64,000 bases of DNA. Source: SXIZ01 sp040079795 (lineage in GTDB: Bacteria; Pseudomonadota; Gammaproteobacteria; Methylococcales; Methylomonadaceae). Under the pieces are notes generated by a model, which saw only the letters and a list, made by a program, of their open reading frames with translations, did not search any database and was not told the origin of the DNA. The stretch lies in contig JBEBJQ010000002.1 in NCBI GenBank assembly GCA_040079795.1, forward strand, positions 62,001 through 126,000, in the 5' to 3' direction. Shown in pieces: positions 44,141 through 54,244 of this stretch; within the stretch, counting starts at the first letter, position 1; the number at the start of each line of letters is the position of its first letter. Position numbers and translations under genes: made by a program.

Positions 44141-45886
44141 TCAGAAGCCTCCAATCATCGGGATAGCTGCAACTGAATTACCTGATGAGGCGTGCTCCTC
44201 CTGACGGGTTTGCAGTTCAATCTGCAACGCTACATTTTCCTGCTGTAATTGCTTTAAAGTGTCCAATTGCTGCTGTTGATCAACTTTATAACTTGCAATC
44301 TGGCTTTCCAATGTGTCTTTGTCCTGAAGCAATTTAGCTTTCTCAGTAATAAGCTGCCCTTTCTCAGTTTCACTTTGCAGTTTGTTTTTCAGGGCTTGCT
44401 CAATGACCGACTCCTGCTGCTTAAGCCTTTTTAGCTGTAATTCGTTCTGTACATTAACCTGCTGCGCCCGTTGCAATAAGGCTAAGCGCTGTTCGAGTTG
44501 GCTTTTTTCCTGCTGCAATTGTTCAAAAGTTTTAAGCTTTTCCTGCAATGATTGACTGGCTTTGACCTGATTTTCCAAACGGGTTTGCAAGGCTTCCTTT
44601 TCACGTTTGATAGCTTCCAGATCATCAAGTTGCGCGCGAATTGCTGCGGTTTTCTCCGGTGTTTGAGGCTTACTGACAGCCGCCTGTTCCTGCTTTAAAG
44701 CAGTTGTCAGACGGGAATTCTCCTGTTGCAATTGGTTTAGCTTATCCAGTTGCTGTTGTTGGTTCGCTTCATAGCGGCTAATTTGGCCAGTCAGGGCGGC
44801 TTTATCTTGTAGCAGTTTGTCTTTTTCAAAAACAAGACGCTCTTTTTCAACTTCAGTTTGTTGTTTATTTTTTAAAGCCGTTTCAATACCTTCTTCCTGT
44901 TGTTGAAGTTTTTTCAGGTTCCGGGTATTTTGTTGATGGGTGTTATAGGCTTGTTGGAGAGATGATAACGCTTGTTCAAGTTTGGTTTTTTCCTGACGCA
45001 ATTTTTCAAAAGCCTGTAATTGCTCCTGCTTGCTTTCAAATACCGTTTTAATTTGCGTTAATTCTCTGGCGAGTTGTTCTTTTTCCTGCTTAACGGCATC
45101 TAATTTAGTGGACTCAACGTAATTGGTCGTCGGAGCACAATTTACAAAACAAAAATCCTGCCGCAAGGAAGAGTTTTCCCAAGGGATTTGTTCTCCTTGA
45201 CTCGCGTGATCAACATCAATACGCACCCGCTTAAAGACTTGTTCGATACTAATGCCCGGCGTGGTCATATGTTGCAGTAAATACTGCGTGTATAACCCGT
45301 TACGTCCAGTGCCGTCCGCAGCAATACTCCCAGGGGAAGTAGCAAAAGCAATAATGGCACCATTCGGGCCGCTCATATTTGCCAAGCCTCGACTTCCCCC
45401 CCGCATCCCATGAAAAGGATTATCCCGGCAGGCGTCCAAGATAAAAATACTGGTTTTTATATGCGCATCCGCCATTTTGTCGAATACATATTGGCTATCC
45501 ACGGCTTTGTAACGCAAATCACTCAGGCTGCGTATATCAGACTTTACCGGAATCAAATAGTTAATACCGTTAGCCTGCACGCCATGACCGGCATAATAAA
45601 ATAGCCCGGCATCTTGATTACTCAACCGTTGGCTAAAGCGTCCTATTATCGCTTCCATTTGCTGTTGACTGCCGTTGTTTAGCGTCAAAACCTCAAACCC
45701 TAGATGTTTTAACTGAGCGGCTATATCTTCTGCATCATGCAAAGAATTTTCCAAGGCTCTATTTTCGTAATCTGAGTTACCAATCACCAGTGCGATACGG
45801 CCGCTTGCCGCTACCGACGATGGCAAACCATTCAAACACAACAGCAAAATAATGCTGTAAAAATTACATACCAATATTTTTTTCAT
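44141..45886 (-). CDS. caspase-like (C14) protein with duplicated coiled coil
   Basis: The protein has 581 residues with a signal peptide (ends SVAASG). The p20 caspase fold covers about 30-250 with the catalytic pair His101 (YYAGHG) and Cys152 (DACRDNPF). The remainder is a coiled coil made of two copies of a 125-residue unit (269-393 and 430-554) separated by 36 residues. Bacterial caspase homologues cleave after basic residues or act in signalling. The signal peptide suggests export to the periplasm. No obvious operon partner or regulator lies nearby. Confidence 0.87.
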   Translation of the reverse strand: MKKILVCNFYSIILLLCLNGLPSSVAASGRIALVIGNSDYENRALENSLHDAEDIAAQLKHLGFEVLTLNNGSQQQMEAIIGRFSQRLSNQDAGLFYYAGHGVQANGINYLIPVKSDIRSLSDLRYKAVDSQYVFDKMADAHIKTSIFILDACRDNPFHGMRGGSRGLANMSGPNGAIIAFATSPGSIAADGTGRNGLYTQYLLQHMTTPGISIEQVFKRVRIDVDHASQGEQIPWENSSLRQDFCFVNCAPTTNYVESTKLDAVKQEKEQLARELTQIKTVFESKQEQLQAFEKLRQEKTKLEQALSSLQQAYNTHQQNTRNLKKLQQQEEGIETALKNKQQTEVEKERLVFEKDKLLQDKAALTGQISRYEANQQQQLDKLNQLQQENSRLTTALKQEQAAVSKPQTPEKTAAIRAQLDDLEAIKREKEALQTRLENQVKASQSLQEKLKTFEQLQQEKSQLEQRLALLQRAQQVNVQNELQLKRLKQQESVIEQALKNKLQSETEKGQLITEKAKLLQDKDTLESQIASYKVDQQQQLDTLKQLQQENVALQIELQTRQEEHASSGNSVAAIPMIGGF

Positions 45887-46150
45887 CAGAAAATAAAATG
45901 TTTATTATTTGCAAAAAGTGTCACAAACGCCATTACCTTCCCTGTTATAAGTATTTTATTTTAATTTTTGTAAACTATTTACTTGAAATATCTAATATTA
46001 TGGCAATTATTGAGGTATTTGTCCCAAATTTTAGTCGAAGTGAACATTATGAAACCTGGTTTAGCTGGCTATAGCCCTTCAAGTGCCTTCTTGCGTTTGA
46101 TCGGATAGAAAAGGCTTAGAACTATAGCCGAATTCGCGATGACATATTTT
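45887..46150. other. gap, nothing but AT-rich flank
   Basis: The promoter region of the caspase-like gene and the 3' side of the ilvC terminator. I see no further gene or repeat. Confidence 0.4.
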
Positions 46151-46154
46151 TGCC

Positions 46155-46181
46155 AAAAAAAAGCCCGGTTTATCCGGGCTT
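46155..46181 (-). terminator. rho-independent terminator of ilvBHC
   Basis: AAGCCCGG (46161-46168) and CCGGGCTT (46174-46181) flank a 5-base loop. On the minus strand a run of eight Ts follows (46162-46155). It lies 24 bases after the ilvC stop. Confidence 0.92.
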
Positions 46182-46204
46182 TTAAATTCAAAATTCCAAA
46201 AAAC

Positions 46205-47221
46205 TTAGTTTTTGCTTTTATCAACAATCTGATTAGCTTTAATCCAAGGCATCATGCTACGCAATTTAGCACCCACCACTTCAATAGGATGTTCGGCATT
46301 TAAGCGCCGTCTTGCAGTCATTTCCGGGTAATTGGTTGCGCCTTCCATAATAAACTGTTTTGCATAGTTACCATTTTGGATATTTTTTAACGCTTCCCGC
46401 ATAGCCCAGCGACTTTCTTCGTTAATGACTTTAGGACCGGTTACGTATTCACCATACTCAGCATTATTGGAAATAGAGTAATTCATATTGGCGATGCCAC
46501 CTTCATACATCAAGTCGACTATTAATTTCAACTCGTGTAAACATTCAAAATACGCCATTTCAGGGGCATAGCCCGCTTCAACCAACGTTTCAAAACCGGC
46601 TTTAACCAGCTCAACTGCACCACCACAAAGTACCGCTTGCTCACCGAATAAATCCGTTTCAGCTTCATCACGGAAAGTGGTTTCAATAATACCGGAGCGG
46701 CCGCCACCAATCGCAGAAGCGTAAGACAAACAAATTTCTTTGGCTTTGCCTGAAGCGTTTTTATGCACGGCAATTAAATCAGGGATACCACCGCCTTTGG
46801 TAAACTCCGAACGGACGGTATGACCTGGGGCTTTCGGGGCAATCATGATCACGTCCAAATCAGCGCGGGGCACAACTTGGTTGTACAAAATAGAAAAGCC
46901 ATGCGCAAAAGCCAATGCTGCACCTTGTTTAATATTCGGCTCAATTTCGTTTTTGTACAACGCAGATTGAAATTCATCTGGCGTTAAAATCATTACCACA
47001 TCTGCACTCGCAACCGCTGCGGGCACATCTTGAACAGTCAAGCCGTGCGCTTGCGCTTTCGCTGCTGAAGGGGAACCTGGGCGTAGGCCGACGACAACTG
47101 AAACGCCTGAGTCTTTTAAGTTAAGCGCGTGGGCATGACCTTGTGAGCCATAACCAATGATGGCCACTTTTTTGGCTTTGATGATTGAAAGGTCAGCGTC
47201 TTTATCGTAATAAACTTGCAT
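46205..47221 (-). CDS. ilvC: ketol-acid reductoisomerase
   Basis: The protein has 338 residues from ATG 47221 (AGGAAAA upstream), the class I length. An upstream in-frame extension has no family support. The N-terminal NADPH site is IGYGSQGHAHALNLKDSG, and metal-ligand residues are seen in DEAETDLFGEQ and in the CLHELK region. It converts acetolactate or acetohydroxybutyrate to the dihydroxy acid in valine, leucine and isoleucine synthesis. It is the last gene of ilvBHC, 67 bases after ilvH. Confidence 0.97.
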   Translation of the reverse strand: MQVYYDKDADLSIIKAKKVAIIGYGSQGHAHALNLKDSGVSVVVGLRPGSPSAAKAQAHGLTVQDVPAAVASADVVMILTPDEFQSALYKNEIEPNIKQGAALAFAHGFSILYNQVVPRADLDVIMIAPKAPGHTVRSEFTKGGGIPDLIAVHKNASGKAKEICLSYASAIGGGRSGIIETTFRDEAETDLFGEQAVLCGGAVELVKAGFETLVEAGYAPEMAYFECLHELKLIVDLMYEGGIANMNYSISNNAEYGEYVTGPKVINEESRWAMREALKNIQNGNYAKQFIMEGATNYPEMTARRRLNAEHPIEVVGAKLRSMMPWIKANQIVDKSKN

Positions 47222-47288
47222 GTGTTTTCCTGTATGTTCAATTTTTAAGTTAGTGTAACAGAATTCGTAGGCGCTAATAAGCCTACAC

Positions 47289-47780
47289 TTACAGACGTAG
47301 GCCTTTTTCCCCTCTGGAAATCCCGGTCGGCCCAGAGCGGACCACTTCAATAATCAGGGATTTATCCAGCGCCACCACAAAAGCATCCAATTTCGCAGTT
47401 GAACCAGTCATTTCAATAATGTAAGTCGAAGGAGTAACGTCAATAATTTTACCGCGAAAAATATCCACCAAACGCTTAATTTCTTCGCGTGTGACTTCGG
47501 TTGCAGTGACTTTAACCAACATTAATTCCCGTTCAATATGGGGACCGTCAGCTAAATCTATTAACTTAACCACATCAATCAGTTTATTAAGCTGTTTAGT
47601 AATTTGATCAATAACGTCTTCATTACCGCAGGTCACCAAGGTCATCCTGGACAAGCTTGGGTCTTCGGTAGGCGCAACGGTCAGGGATTGAATATTATAG
47701 CCACGCGCCGAAAAAAGCCCAGAAACCCTGGACAAGGCACCCGATTCATTTTCAATCAAAATAGAAATAATATGTCTCAT
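47289..47780 (-). CDS. ilvH: acetolactate synthase small subunit
   Basis: The protein has 163 residues with an N-terminal ACT domain (ISILIENESGALSRVSGLFS) and the C-terminal IlvH domain. The valine-binding segments are intact. It regulates the large subunit by feedback inhibition. The start is in a TAATG overlap with ilvB, so the two are translationally coupled. Confidence 0.97.
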   Translation of the reverse strand: MRHIISILIENESGALSRVSGLFSARGYNIQSLTVAPTEDPSLSRMTLVTCGNEDVIDQITKQLNKLIDVVKLIDLADGPHIERELMLVKVTATEVTREEIKRLVDIFRGKIIDVTPSTYIIEMTGSTAKLDAFVVALDKSLIIEVVRSGPTGISRGEKGLRL

Positions 47781-49516
47781 TAGGCAAGTTCCCTATCAAC
47801 CGGGGTACCCGGCGCAATCCGTAATTTCATGTCATGGTGGGCTTTACCCGCTTCGATCATTGGGAATACGTTTTCAGTCCGGTCGGTCATAATATCTAAA
47901 AACACCGTGCGGTCTTTAAGCGCGAACGCTTTTTCCAGAGCCGGACGTACCTCTTCCGGCTTATCAATGCGGATGCCGACATGACCATAAGCTTCTGCCA
48001 GTTTTACAAAGTCTGGAATCGTGTCCATATAAGAATGCGAATAGCGGCTTTCGTAAGAAAACTCCTGCCATTGCCGAACCATGCCCATATAGCGGTTATT
48101 CAGGTTAATGATTTTAATCGGGGTTTTATACTGTAAAGCGGTTGAAAGCTCCTGAATACACATTTGGATACTCGCTTCGCCAGTTACACAGGCAACATCC
48201 GCATCCGGAAATGCCAGTTTAACCCCAATCGCAGCAGGTAAACCAAAGCCCATGGTACCTAAGCCCCCGGAGTTAATCCAGCGGCGCGGTTTATCAAAAT
48301 GATAGTATTGCGCTGCCCACATTTGATGCTGACCGACATCCGAGGTCACATATGCGTCACCATTGGTAACCGCATAAAGCTGTTCAATCGCGTATTGCGG
48401 TTTGATCAACGCGCTGGACCGGTCGTACTCCAAGCAGTTAAGGGCGCGCCATTCATTAACCTGGTTCCACCAGGTTTCCAACGCTTGGGCGTTATTTTTA
48501 AGCCGCATGGTTTTCAGCAACGCAATCATTTGCTTAAGCACCTGCTTTACTTCACCGACAATCGGCACATGTACCTTAACTGTTTTAGAAATAGACGCAG
48601 GGTCTATATCAATATGAATGAAACGGGCAAAAGGACAGAACTCAGCTAATTTTCCAGTCACGCGGTCATCAAAACGGGCACCGATGTTAATGATAACGTC
48701 ACTTTCATGCATCGCCATATTGGCTTCATAGGTGCCGTGCATACCCAGCATTCCGATGAATTGGCGGTCAGTTGCAGGGAATCCGCCTAAGCCCATTAAG
48801 GTGTTGGTAATGGGAAAACCCAGTAAATGCGCAAACTCCGTCAATTCAGCACTGGCATTACCTAAAACAACACCACCCCCGGAATAAATAACCGGACGCT
48901 TCGCACTTAGCAATAAGTCCAGGGCTTTTTGGATTTGTTCAGGCTGATCCGGCACAACTGGATTATAAGAACGCATGGAAACACTTTTAGGATACTCATA
49001 AGGTATTTTGACCAGCGGACTGGTAATATCTTTAGGAATGTCCACAACCACCGGGCCGGGGCGACCAGTCGTAGCAATATAAAAGGCTTTTTTAATGGTT
49101 GCGGCGAGCTGTGTAACATCCCGAACCAAAAAGTTATGTTTTACACAGGGACGCGTGATGCCGATCATATCCACTTCCTGAAAAGCATCGCTGCCAATCA
49201 CCGGCATGGAAACCTGTCCAGAAATAACTACCATAGGGATAGAGTCCATGTAGGCAGTGGCAATTCCTGTTACCGCATTCGTCGCACCAGGACCCGAGGT
49301 AACCAGCACCACGCCCGGTTTACCGGTGGCGCGCGCATAAGCATCGGCAGCATGGGTTGCACCTTGCTCATGCCGGACTAAAATATGCTTGATATCATCC
49401 TGTTGGAAAATGGCATCATAAAGATGCAACACTGCCCCGCCAGGGTAGCCAAATAAAAATTCTACACCTTCATCTTTAAGGCTCTGAATTACAATCTCTG
49501 CACCGCTGAGTTCCAC
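47780..49516 (-). CDS. ilvB: acetolactate synthase large subunit
   Basis: The protein has 578 residues from GTG 49516, after GAGGAAG. It is a TPP-dependent enzyme that joins pyruvate with pyruvate or 2-oxobutyrate. The catalytic glutamate lies in HEQGATHAADAYAR (about 49). The cofactor motif reads VTGEASIQM instead of the usual GDGS, and NLNNRYMGM follows. Pseudomonads have GEGS here, so the alteration is modest. It is the first gene of ilvBHC. Confidence 0.96.
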   Translation of the reverse strand: MELSGAEIVIQSLKDEGVEFLFGYPGGAVLHLYDAIFQQDDIKHILVRHEQGATHAADAYARATGKPGVVLVTSGPGATNAVTGIATAYMDSIPMVVISGQVSMPVIGSDAFQEVDMIGITRPCVKHNFLVRDVTQLAATIKKAFYIATTGRPGPVVVDIPKDITSPLVKIPYEYPKSVSMRSYNPVVPDQPEQIQKALDLLLSAKRPVIYSGGGVVLGNASAELTEFAHLLGFPITNTLMGLGGFPATDRQFIGMLGMHGTYEANMAMHESDVIINIGARFDDRVTGKLAEFCPFARFIHIDIDPASISKTVKVHVPIVGEVKQVLKQMIALLKTMRLKNNAQALETWWNQVNEWRALNCLEYDRSSALIKPQYAIEQLYAVTNGDAYVTSDVGQHQMWAAQYYHFDKPRRWINSGGLGTMGFGLPAAIGVKLAFPDADVACVTGEASIQMCIQELSTALQYKTPIKIINLNNRYMGMVRQWQEFSYESRYSHSYMDTIPDFVKLAEAYGHVGIRIDKPEEVRPALEKAFALKDRTVFLDIMTDRTENVFPMIEAGKAHHDMKLRIAPGTPVDRELA

Positions 49517-49745
49517 ACTACTTCCTCAATGTTGTCTAGCCAATTCATTACACTAATCAAAATTATTTTTTCACCGCCACCCCAAAATGCTTGCGATTGG
49601 TGTTGAAAAAAGTCGCTTAACTTATCGGTTTTAGCCGTATTCGTCAAGTACATTCCATGCCATTTTACTTGGTTATCTATTGGCTTGCCATTTTTTAAAC
49701 AAACTTTAAGACTGTTTCTTAACAACTGTCGTTTTAAACACCCCC

Positions 49746-50462
49746 TTAATACCAAAAGCGCATCCCTACTACGAAACGTAAGCTCTGGCGATGTTCACGC
49801 AAAGATTGCTCATCAACATAATCGAAACCAATGTAAGGCGCAAATTCCCGCTCAATCTCATAGCGTAAACGCACACCGGCTTCAAATTCAGTAACGCCAG
49901 CTTTAACACCACGGTTTTGAATATCAGCGGCAGCAAGATTGAGCTCTATTCTGGGCTGTAAAATCAGCCGTTGGGTAAACAGAATTTCATAACCTAAATT
50001 TAAACGCCCCAGTACATTGCCATTGCTGGTAATAAACATAGCACCTTCCACATCGATAAAATAAGGCGCTAAACCCTGGAAGCCAATGACGGCGTCATAA
50101 GTACGTTCAGGCTCAAATGCCCGGCGGGCACCAACCTGAAAATCCCAAAAAGTACTGATATTCCGGCTGTATAACAGTTGCAAATCGGCACGGCCAAAAA
50201 TGTCCTGATCAGCAGAATAATCACCCTCGGTTTTTATCCACAGTTTATGCTCATCATTGCCTATCCAATGCTGAATATCCCATTTAAATAAATGCAGGTT
50301 TTCATTCCCTTCATATTCCAAGCGCTCTGCCTTGAAATGATTAAAAATCATAGCATCATCATGCGCCAATGCAGCCGTCGCGTTAATCGCCATAAATAAA
50401 AAAACGAGGGCAACAACTGCCCTGCTTAAAAACAGGCTTTTCAGAAAACCAAAAGAATTCAT
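49746..50462 (-). CDS. copB: CopB-type copper resistance outer-membrane protein
   Basis: The protein has 238 residues with a signal peptide (ends AALAHD). The CopB domain has EGNENLHLFKWDIQHWIG and ends in FVVGMRFWY, typical of the barrel. The usual Met/His-rich N-terminal segment of CopB is absent. It is thought to bind or export copper at the outer membrane. It lies 81 bases downstream of copA, consistent with one copAB unit. Confidence 0.9.
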   Translation of the reverse strand: MNSFGFLKSLFLSRAVVALVFLFMAINATAALAHDDAMIFNHFKAERLEYEGNENLHLFKWDIQHWIGNDEHKLWIKTEGDYSADQDIFGRADLQLLYSRNISTFWDFQVGARRAFEPERTYDAVIGFQGLAPYFIDVEGAMFITSNGNVLGRLNLGYEILFTQRLILQPRIELNLAAADIQNRGVKAGVTEFEAGVRLRYEIEREFAPYIGFDYVDEQSLREHRQSLRFVVGMRFWY

Positions 50463-50543
50463 ATACCTATAACCAAAAAATTTTACCCATAACAGTTAAA
50501 AATAATACTGCTAGTTGAATAATGCGTCCTCCCGTACCTAGGT

Positions 50544-52277
50544 CTATTGCGGTGATTCAATAATTAATTTGCGAAACATACCGGTTTCCATGTGATACAT
50601 CAAATGGCAGTGAAAAGCCCACTCACCCACCGCATCCGCTAGCACATCCACACTCACTCTTGTGCCGGGCTTAACATTAATCACATGTTTTTTAGGGTTA
50701 TGCAGCCCCTGCCCGTTATCCAAAAATTGCCATAAGCCATGAATATGAATGGGATGATTCATCATGGTTTCGTTGACATAATTAAAACGGAGATGGTCGC
50801 CCAAATGTACCCTGATAGGCTCAGCATCCCCATATTTGATGTCATCGAATGACCAGATATACCGGTGCATATTACCGGTTAAACGCAGGGTAATCTCATG
50901 ATCCACTTTACCCCAGGCTGCACTTGCCTGGGCAGCGTGCAGATCACTATAGCTTAAAACTTTATACGGATCAGTCGCTGGCGGTGCGGTCATTGCCGAC
51001 ATATCATGCATGCCTTCCATGTCGTGCATTTTATGCATGCTATGCATATCGTGTTGCGGCATAGCAGAATTACCAATAATAGGTTGGTGTCCGCTATGCT
51101 GCTCCGTACTTCCAAGTCCCTGGGCAGAATGATTTTGATCATGCTGGCTATGCTCAGCGCGCCCAACCCCCATATCAGCCATGGTAAGTAACTGCATGGG
51201 CCTTAGTTTAGGTAATACTGGCTGCAAGCCGCTTCGGGGCGTAAGGGTCGCACTGGCATACCCGCTTCTATCCATTGCTTCGGCAAAAATACTATATGCT
51301 TGATCAAATGCTGGCTCGACAATAACATTGTAGGTTTCTGCAACGGCTATACGAAACTCATCAACCACTGTTGGCACTACCGCTTGACCGTCAGCCTCAA
51401 CCACGCGCATTTTTAGCCCCGGAATACGGATGTCAAAGTGAGTCATGGCAGAGGCGTTAATAAAGCGTAAGCGCACTTTTTCACCCAGCTTAAATAAAGC
51501 CAGCCAATTTTGTTGCGGCGGCTGACCGTTAATCAAAAAAGTGTAGGTGGCACCAGTCACATCAGCAATATCCGTCGGTTCCATGCGCATGTCACCCCAG
51601 TCCAATCGGTCGCCAAGGGTTTCAAAAAAGCCCAGGCGTTGAATGTCCTCCCACAGAGTAAAAACGGTTCTTTTTTGAAAATTGTAATAATCACTTTGCT
51701 TTTTTAAACGTGCCAGAGTACGTTCAGGATCGGCCTCGGGAAAATCAGAAAGCAACACGACATAATCCTGTTGCACCAACTCAGTTTGCTGAACCGGATC
51801 AATAATAATCGCGCCGTACAACCCTAATTGTTCTTGCGTACCCGAGTGGCCATGATACCAATAGGTGCCACTTTGATTTACCTGAAAGTGGTACGTGAAA
51901 GTCTCACCGGGTGCTATACCGGAAAAACTGATGTTGGGCACGCCATCCATTTGATAGGGCAAAATAATGCCATGCCAATGCAAAGAAGTCGGTTCGGATA
52001 AATGATTAGTTACCTTCAAGGTCACCCACTCCCCTTCACGCCAGTGCAAAGTCGGCGCTGGCAGGGAGCGGTTAGCTACTAGCGTCGTTTGTTGCCCATC
52101 GTTAAGCTTAATTGTGCCCTGCGCTATGGTTAGCTCGTAAACAGCACCAAAAACAACGGTATTACCCAAAAACAACGCCAAAAAAACCCAAACACTAAAA
52201 CCACTCAGTCGGTCTTTATGGGTCGATTTGTTAAGCAAGCTACTGCCGAATGGTAAATTAATCAAAACACAATCCAA
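50544..52277 (-). CDS. copA: CopA-type multicopper oxidase
   Basis: The protein has 577 residues. The N-terminus has a hydrophobic export segment (28-46). The copper motifs are HWHGIILPYQMDG, WYHGHSGTQEQLGLYG, HPIHIHGLWQ and WAFHCHLMYHMETGM, holding the type 1, 2 and 3 sites. A Met/His-rich stretch (MHSMHKMHDMEGMHDM) lies near residue 415. It is a periplasmic oxidase of Cu(I). The start is TTG 52277 and weakly supported; no ATG is in frame before the export segment. It is paired with copB, fitting the copper demand of a methanotroph. Confidence 0.92.
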   Translation of the reverse strand: MDCVLINLPFGSSLLNKSTHKDRLSGFSVWVFLALFLGNTVVFGAVYELTIAQGTIKLNDGQQTTLVANRSLPAPTLHWREGEWVTLKVTNHLSEPTSLHWHGIILPYQMDGVPNISFSGIAPGETFTYHFQVNQSGTYWYHGHSGTQEQLGLYGAIIIDPVQQTELVQQDYVVLLSDFPEADPERTLARLKKQSDYYNFQKRTVFTLWEDIQRLGFFETLGDRLDWGDMRMEPTDIADVTGATYTFLINGQPPQQNWLALFKLGEKVRLRFINASAMTHFDIRIPGLKMRVVEADGQAVVPTVVDEFRIAVAETYNVIVEPAFDQAYSIFAEAMDRSGYASATLTPRSGLQPVLPKLRPMQLLTMADMGVGRAEHSQHDQNHSAQGLGSTEQHSGHQPIIGNSAMPQHDMHSMHKMHDMEGMHDMSAMTAPPATDPYKVLSYSDLHAAQASAAWGKVDHEITLRLTGNMHRYIWSFDDIKYGDAEPIRVHLGDHLRFNYVNETMMNHPIHIHGLWQFLDNGQGLHNPKKHVINVKPGTRVSVDVLADAVGEWAFHCHLMYHMETGMFRKLIIESPQ

Positions 52278-52546
52278 ATAGAAAATAGTGATGGGGGGCG
52301 ATAGGTATTTACACCATTATAAGAGTTGATTTGGGAAAAGCTTGAACAATTTAAAACATTTAGGTCTTCAGGTTTTATCAAACGAAATAATTACCTTACC
52401 AATATTCGGCACTCAAAACCGTATATTCACCTTGCAATTCCCCCTCTTCGACAACTGCCTATGACAACCCTGCTGCTGTTGAAGATAATCTCAATACGGA
52501 AAAATCATCTGACCAATACAACTACCTAAAGCCAGGGAGCAATCCG

Positions 52547-54028
52547 ATGAACGAAGACACGCAACGCCTCTACCAGCAAATTCAAGTTTATATGTTGGAT
52601 CAACCAGACACTTGCCTTACTTTTCATAAACGTCTGGCGCGAGAAAATAACTGGTCTAAGCACTACACAGAACGGGTCATTTCAGAATATAAAAAACTCG
52701 CCCTTTTAGCCGCCGTAGCAGGCCATAAAGTTACGCATTCTGACCAGGTAGATCAAGCCTGGCATTTACATTTGATAAATTCGCGCGGGTATTGGAATGA
52801 GTTCTGCCCCAGAGTATTGGGGAAGCCCTTACACCATGAACCCAGCCGCGGCGGGCAAGTGGAGCAGGAAAAATTCGTCGACTGGTATCAAAAAACTCTG
52901 GATAGCTATGAACGGATATTCGGATATTTACCTCCAGCCGATATTTGGCCTGCGTCTGATCAGCGTTTTAGCAACAAGGTGCGTTTTATACGGGTCAATA
53001 CCCAGCAGCATTGGTTAATTCCTAAACCGATAGGGTTAAAAATAATGCCAGTGTGGCGACCAATGTCAATATTGCCGCTATTATTGATTTTAGCTGTTAT
53101 CAGCGGCTGTGCAGCGGTATCACCGCTCTTGATGGGGAGCTCAGTCACGGCAGGGGTATTTTTGGGGTTAGCTAAAGTTGGTCTTGAAGACTTGCTGAAC
53201 ATAGCACCTATGAATTTTCTATTACTATATATTCATACGGGATTTGCCATGATGTTGATTGCAGCGGGATTAAAAGCCTATTGGTTAAAGTCATTTGAGC
53301 CCGTTCATCCCCAGCCAATTGGACAGCCAAGTATAGAAGCACTTGCTTACCTTGCAGGCGGCAGTGACCGCGTGATACATACTGCATTGGTCGCTCTCAT
53401 CGAACGGGGTACGCTGGCTATCAGTCCAGATAAAAACTATCTGGAGCTCATTTCCGATGAAGAACCGCAGACGCCAATGGAGCGAGAAATTATTTATGGG
53501 CTAAAACACAGTATGCTTTTACTCAATCGCCAAGAAATTAAGGCGCTATCAGTAAGATTAAAACAAGGTTCCTCTTTATTTAAAGAAGTTAAAAACAGTT
53601 TAGTTGATCAGGGTTTATTAATTCCGCCAGCTAAGACTGACACAATCCCGAATAAAATAGGCTTACTCTTCACGCCACTATTTTTAATAGGCTTGGTACG
53701 GTTAATACATGGCCTGCATATTGGACATCCCGTAGGTTTTTTATTTTTATTGTTGATTCTTGTTGGTATTTCACCACTCTTCTTTACCGTTAGCAGCGCT
53801 AAACGCACAGCCTACGGTAACGAAATTTTAGCAGAACATAAACATAGCCTAAGCATTGGGGAAAGCACTATACAACCGGCGTTAAGCTATGCAATAGCTA
53901 TCTCAGGCTTGGCCGCCTTAAGCGATACCGCGTTTGCGGAGGTAGGACTGGCTTTACTAAATACAAAAGGAAATGACCGTGAAGGCGATAACGATGGTTG
54001 CGGTGGATGCGGAGGATGCGGAGGCTAA
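52547..54028 (+). CDS. TIGR04222-like membrane protein with Gly/Cys tail
   Basis: The protein has 493 residues. The N-terminal 130 resemble the glycine-rich-domain family with the motif QAWHLHLINSRGYW. Four to five membrane spans lie in the middle (about 170-240 and 370-410). It ends in GCGGCGGCGG. It matches the TIGR04222 membrane protein layout by memory. The cysteine-glycine tail is in-frame and near the stop, as in that family. The function is not known. It is divergent from copA. Confidence 0.7.
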   Translation: MNEDTQRLYQQIQVYMLDQPDTCLTFHKRLARENNWSKHYTERVISEYKKLALLAAVAGHKVTHSDQVDQAWHLHLINSRGYWNEFCPRVLGKPLHHEPSRGGQVEQEKFVDWYQKTLDSYERIFGYLPPADIWPASDQRFSNKVRFIRVNTQQHWLIPKPIGLKIMPVWRPMSILPLLLILAVISGCAAVSPLLMGSSVTAGVFLGLAKVGLEDLLNIAPMNFLLLYIHTGFAMMLIAAGLKAYWLKSFEPVHPQPIGQPSIEALAYLAGGSDRVIHTALVALIERGTLAISPDKNYLELISDEEPQTPMEREIIYGLKHSMLLLNRQEIKALSVRLKQGSSLFKEVKNSLVDQGLLIPPAKTDTIPNKIGLLFTPLFLIGLVRLIHGLHIGHPVGFLFLLLILVGISPLFFTVSSAKRTAYGNEILAEHKHSLSIGESTIQPALSYAIAISGLAALSDTAFAEVGLALLNTKGNDREGDNDGCGGCGGCGG

Positions 54029-54244
54029 ATGCTACTATATAAATAATCACCCCCCCGTTCTTCCCAAATTGAATTACTATAAACCTCACATATTGAGCAG
54101 ATTATCGCAAGCAATGCGTAACTAGAGATTTTGAGCGAATAGTTACAAATGCGATTAATTCATTGAATTAAACGAAACCGCTTGCAATAAAATGTAAACT
54201 CACAAAAATGAACAGAATTAAAAATTAATTGAAGAGTCTTAATC

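Noticed and set aside
47222..47350. N-terminal extension of ilvC
   Set aside because: ATG 47221 has AGGAAAA upstream and gives the usual 338-residue enzyme. The extension overlaps the 3' end of ilvH and has no family match.
49489..49755. 88-codon minus-strand frame before ilvB
   Set aside because: It overlaps ilvB and copB ends, has no SD or domain, and reads like noncoding sequence.
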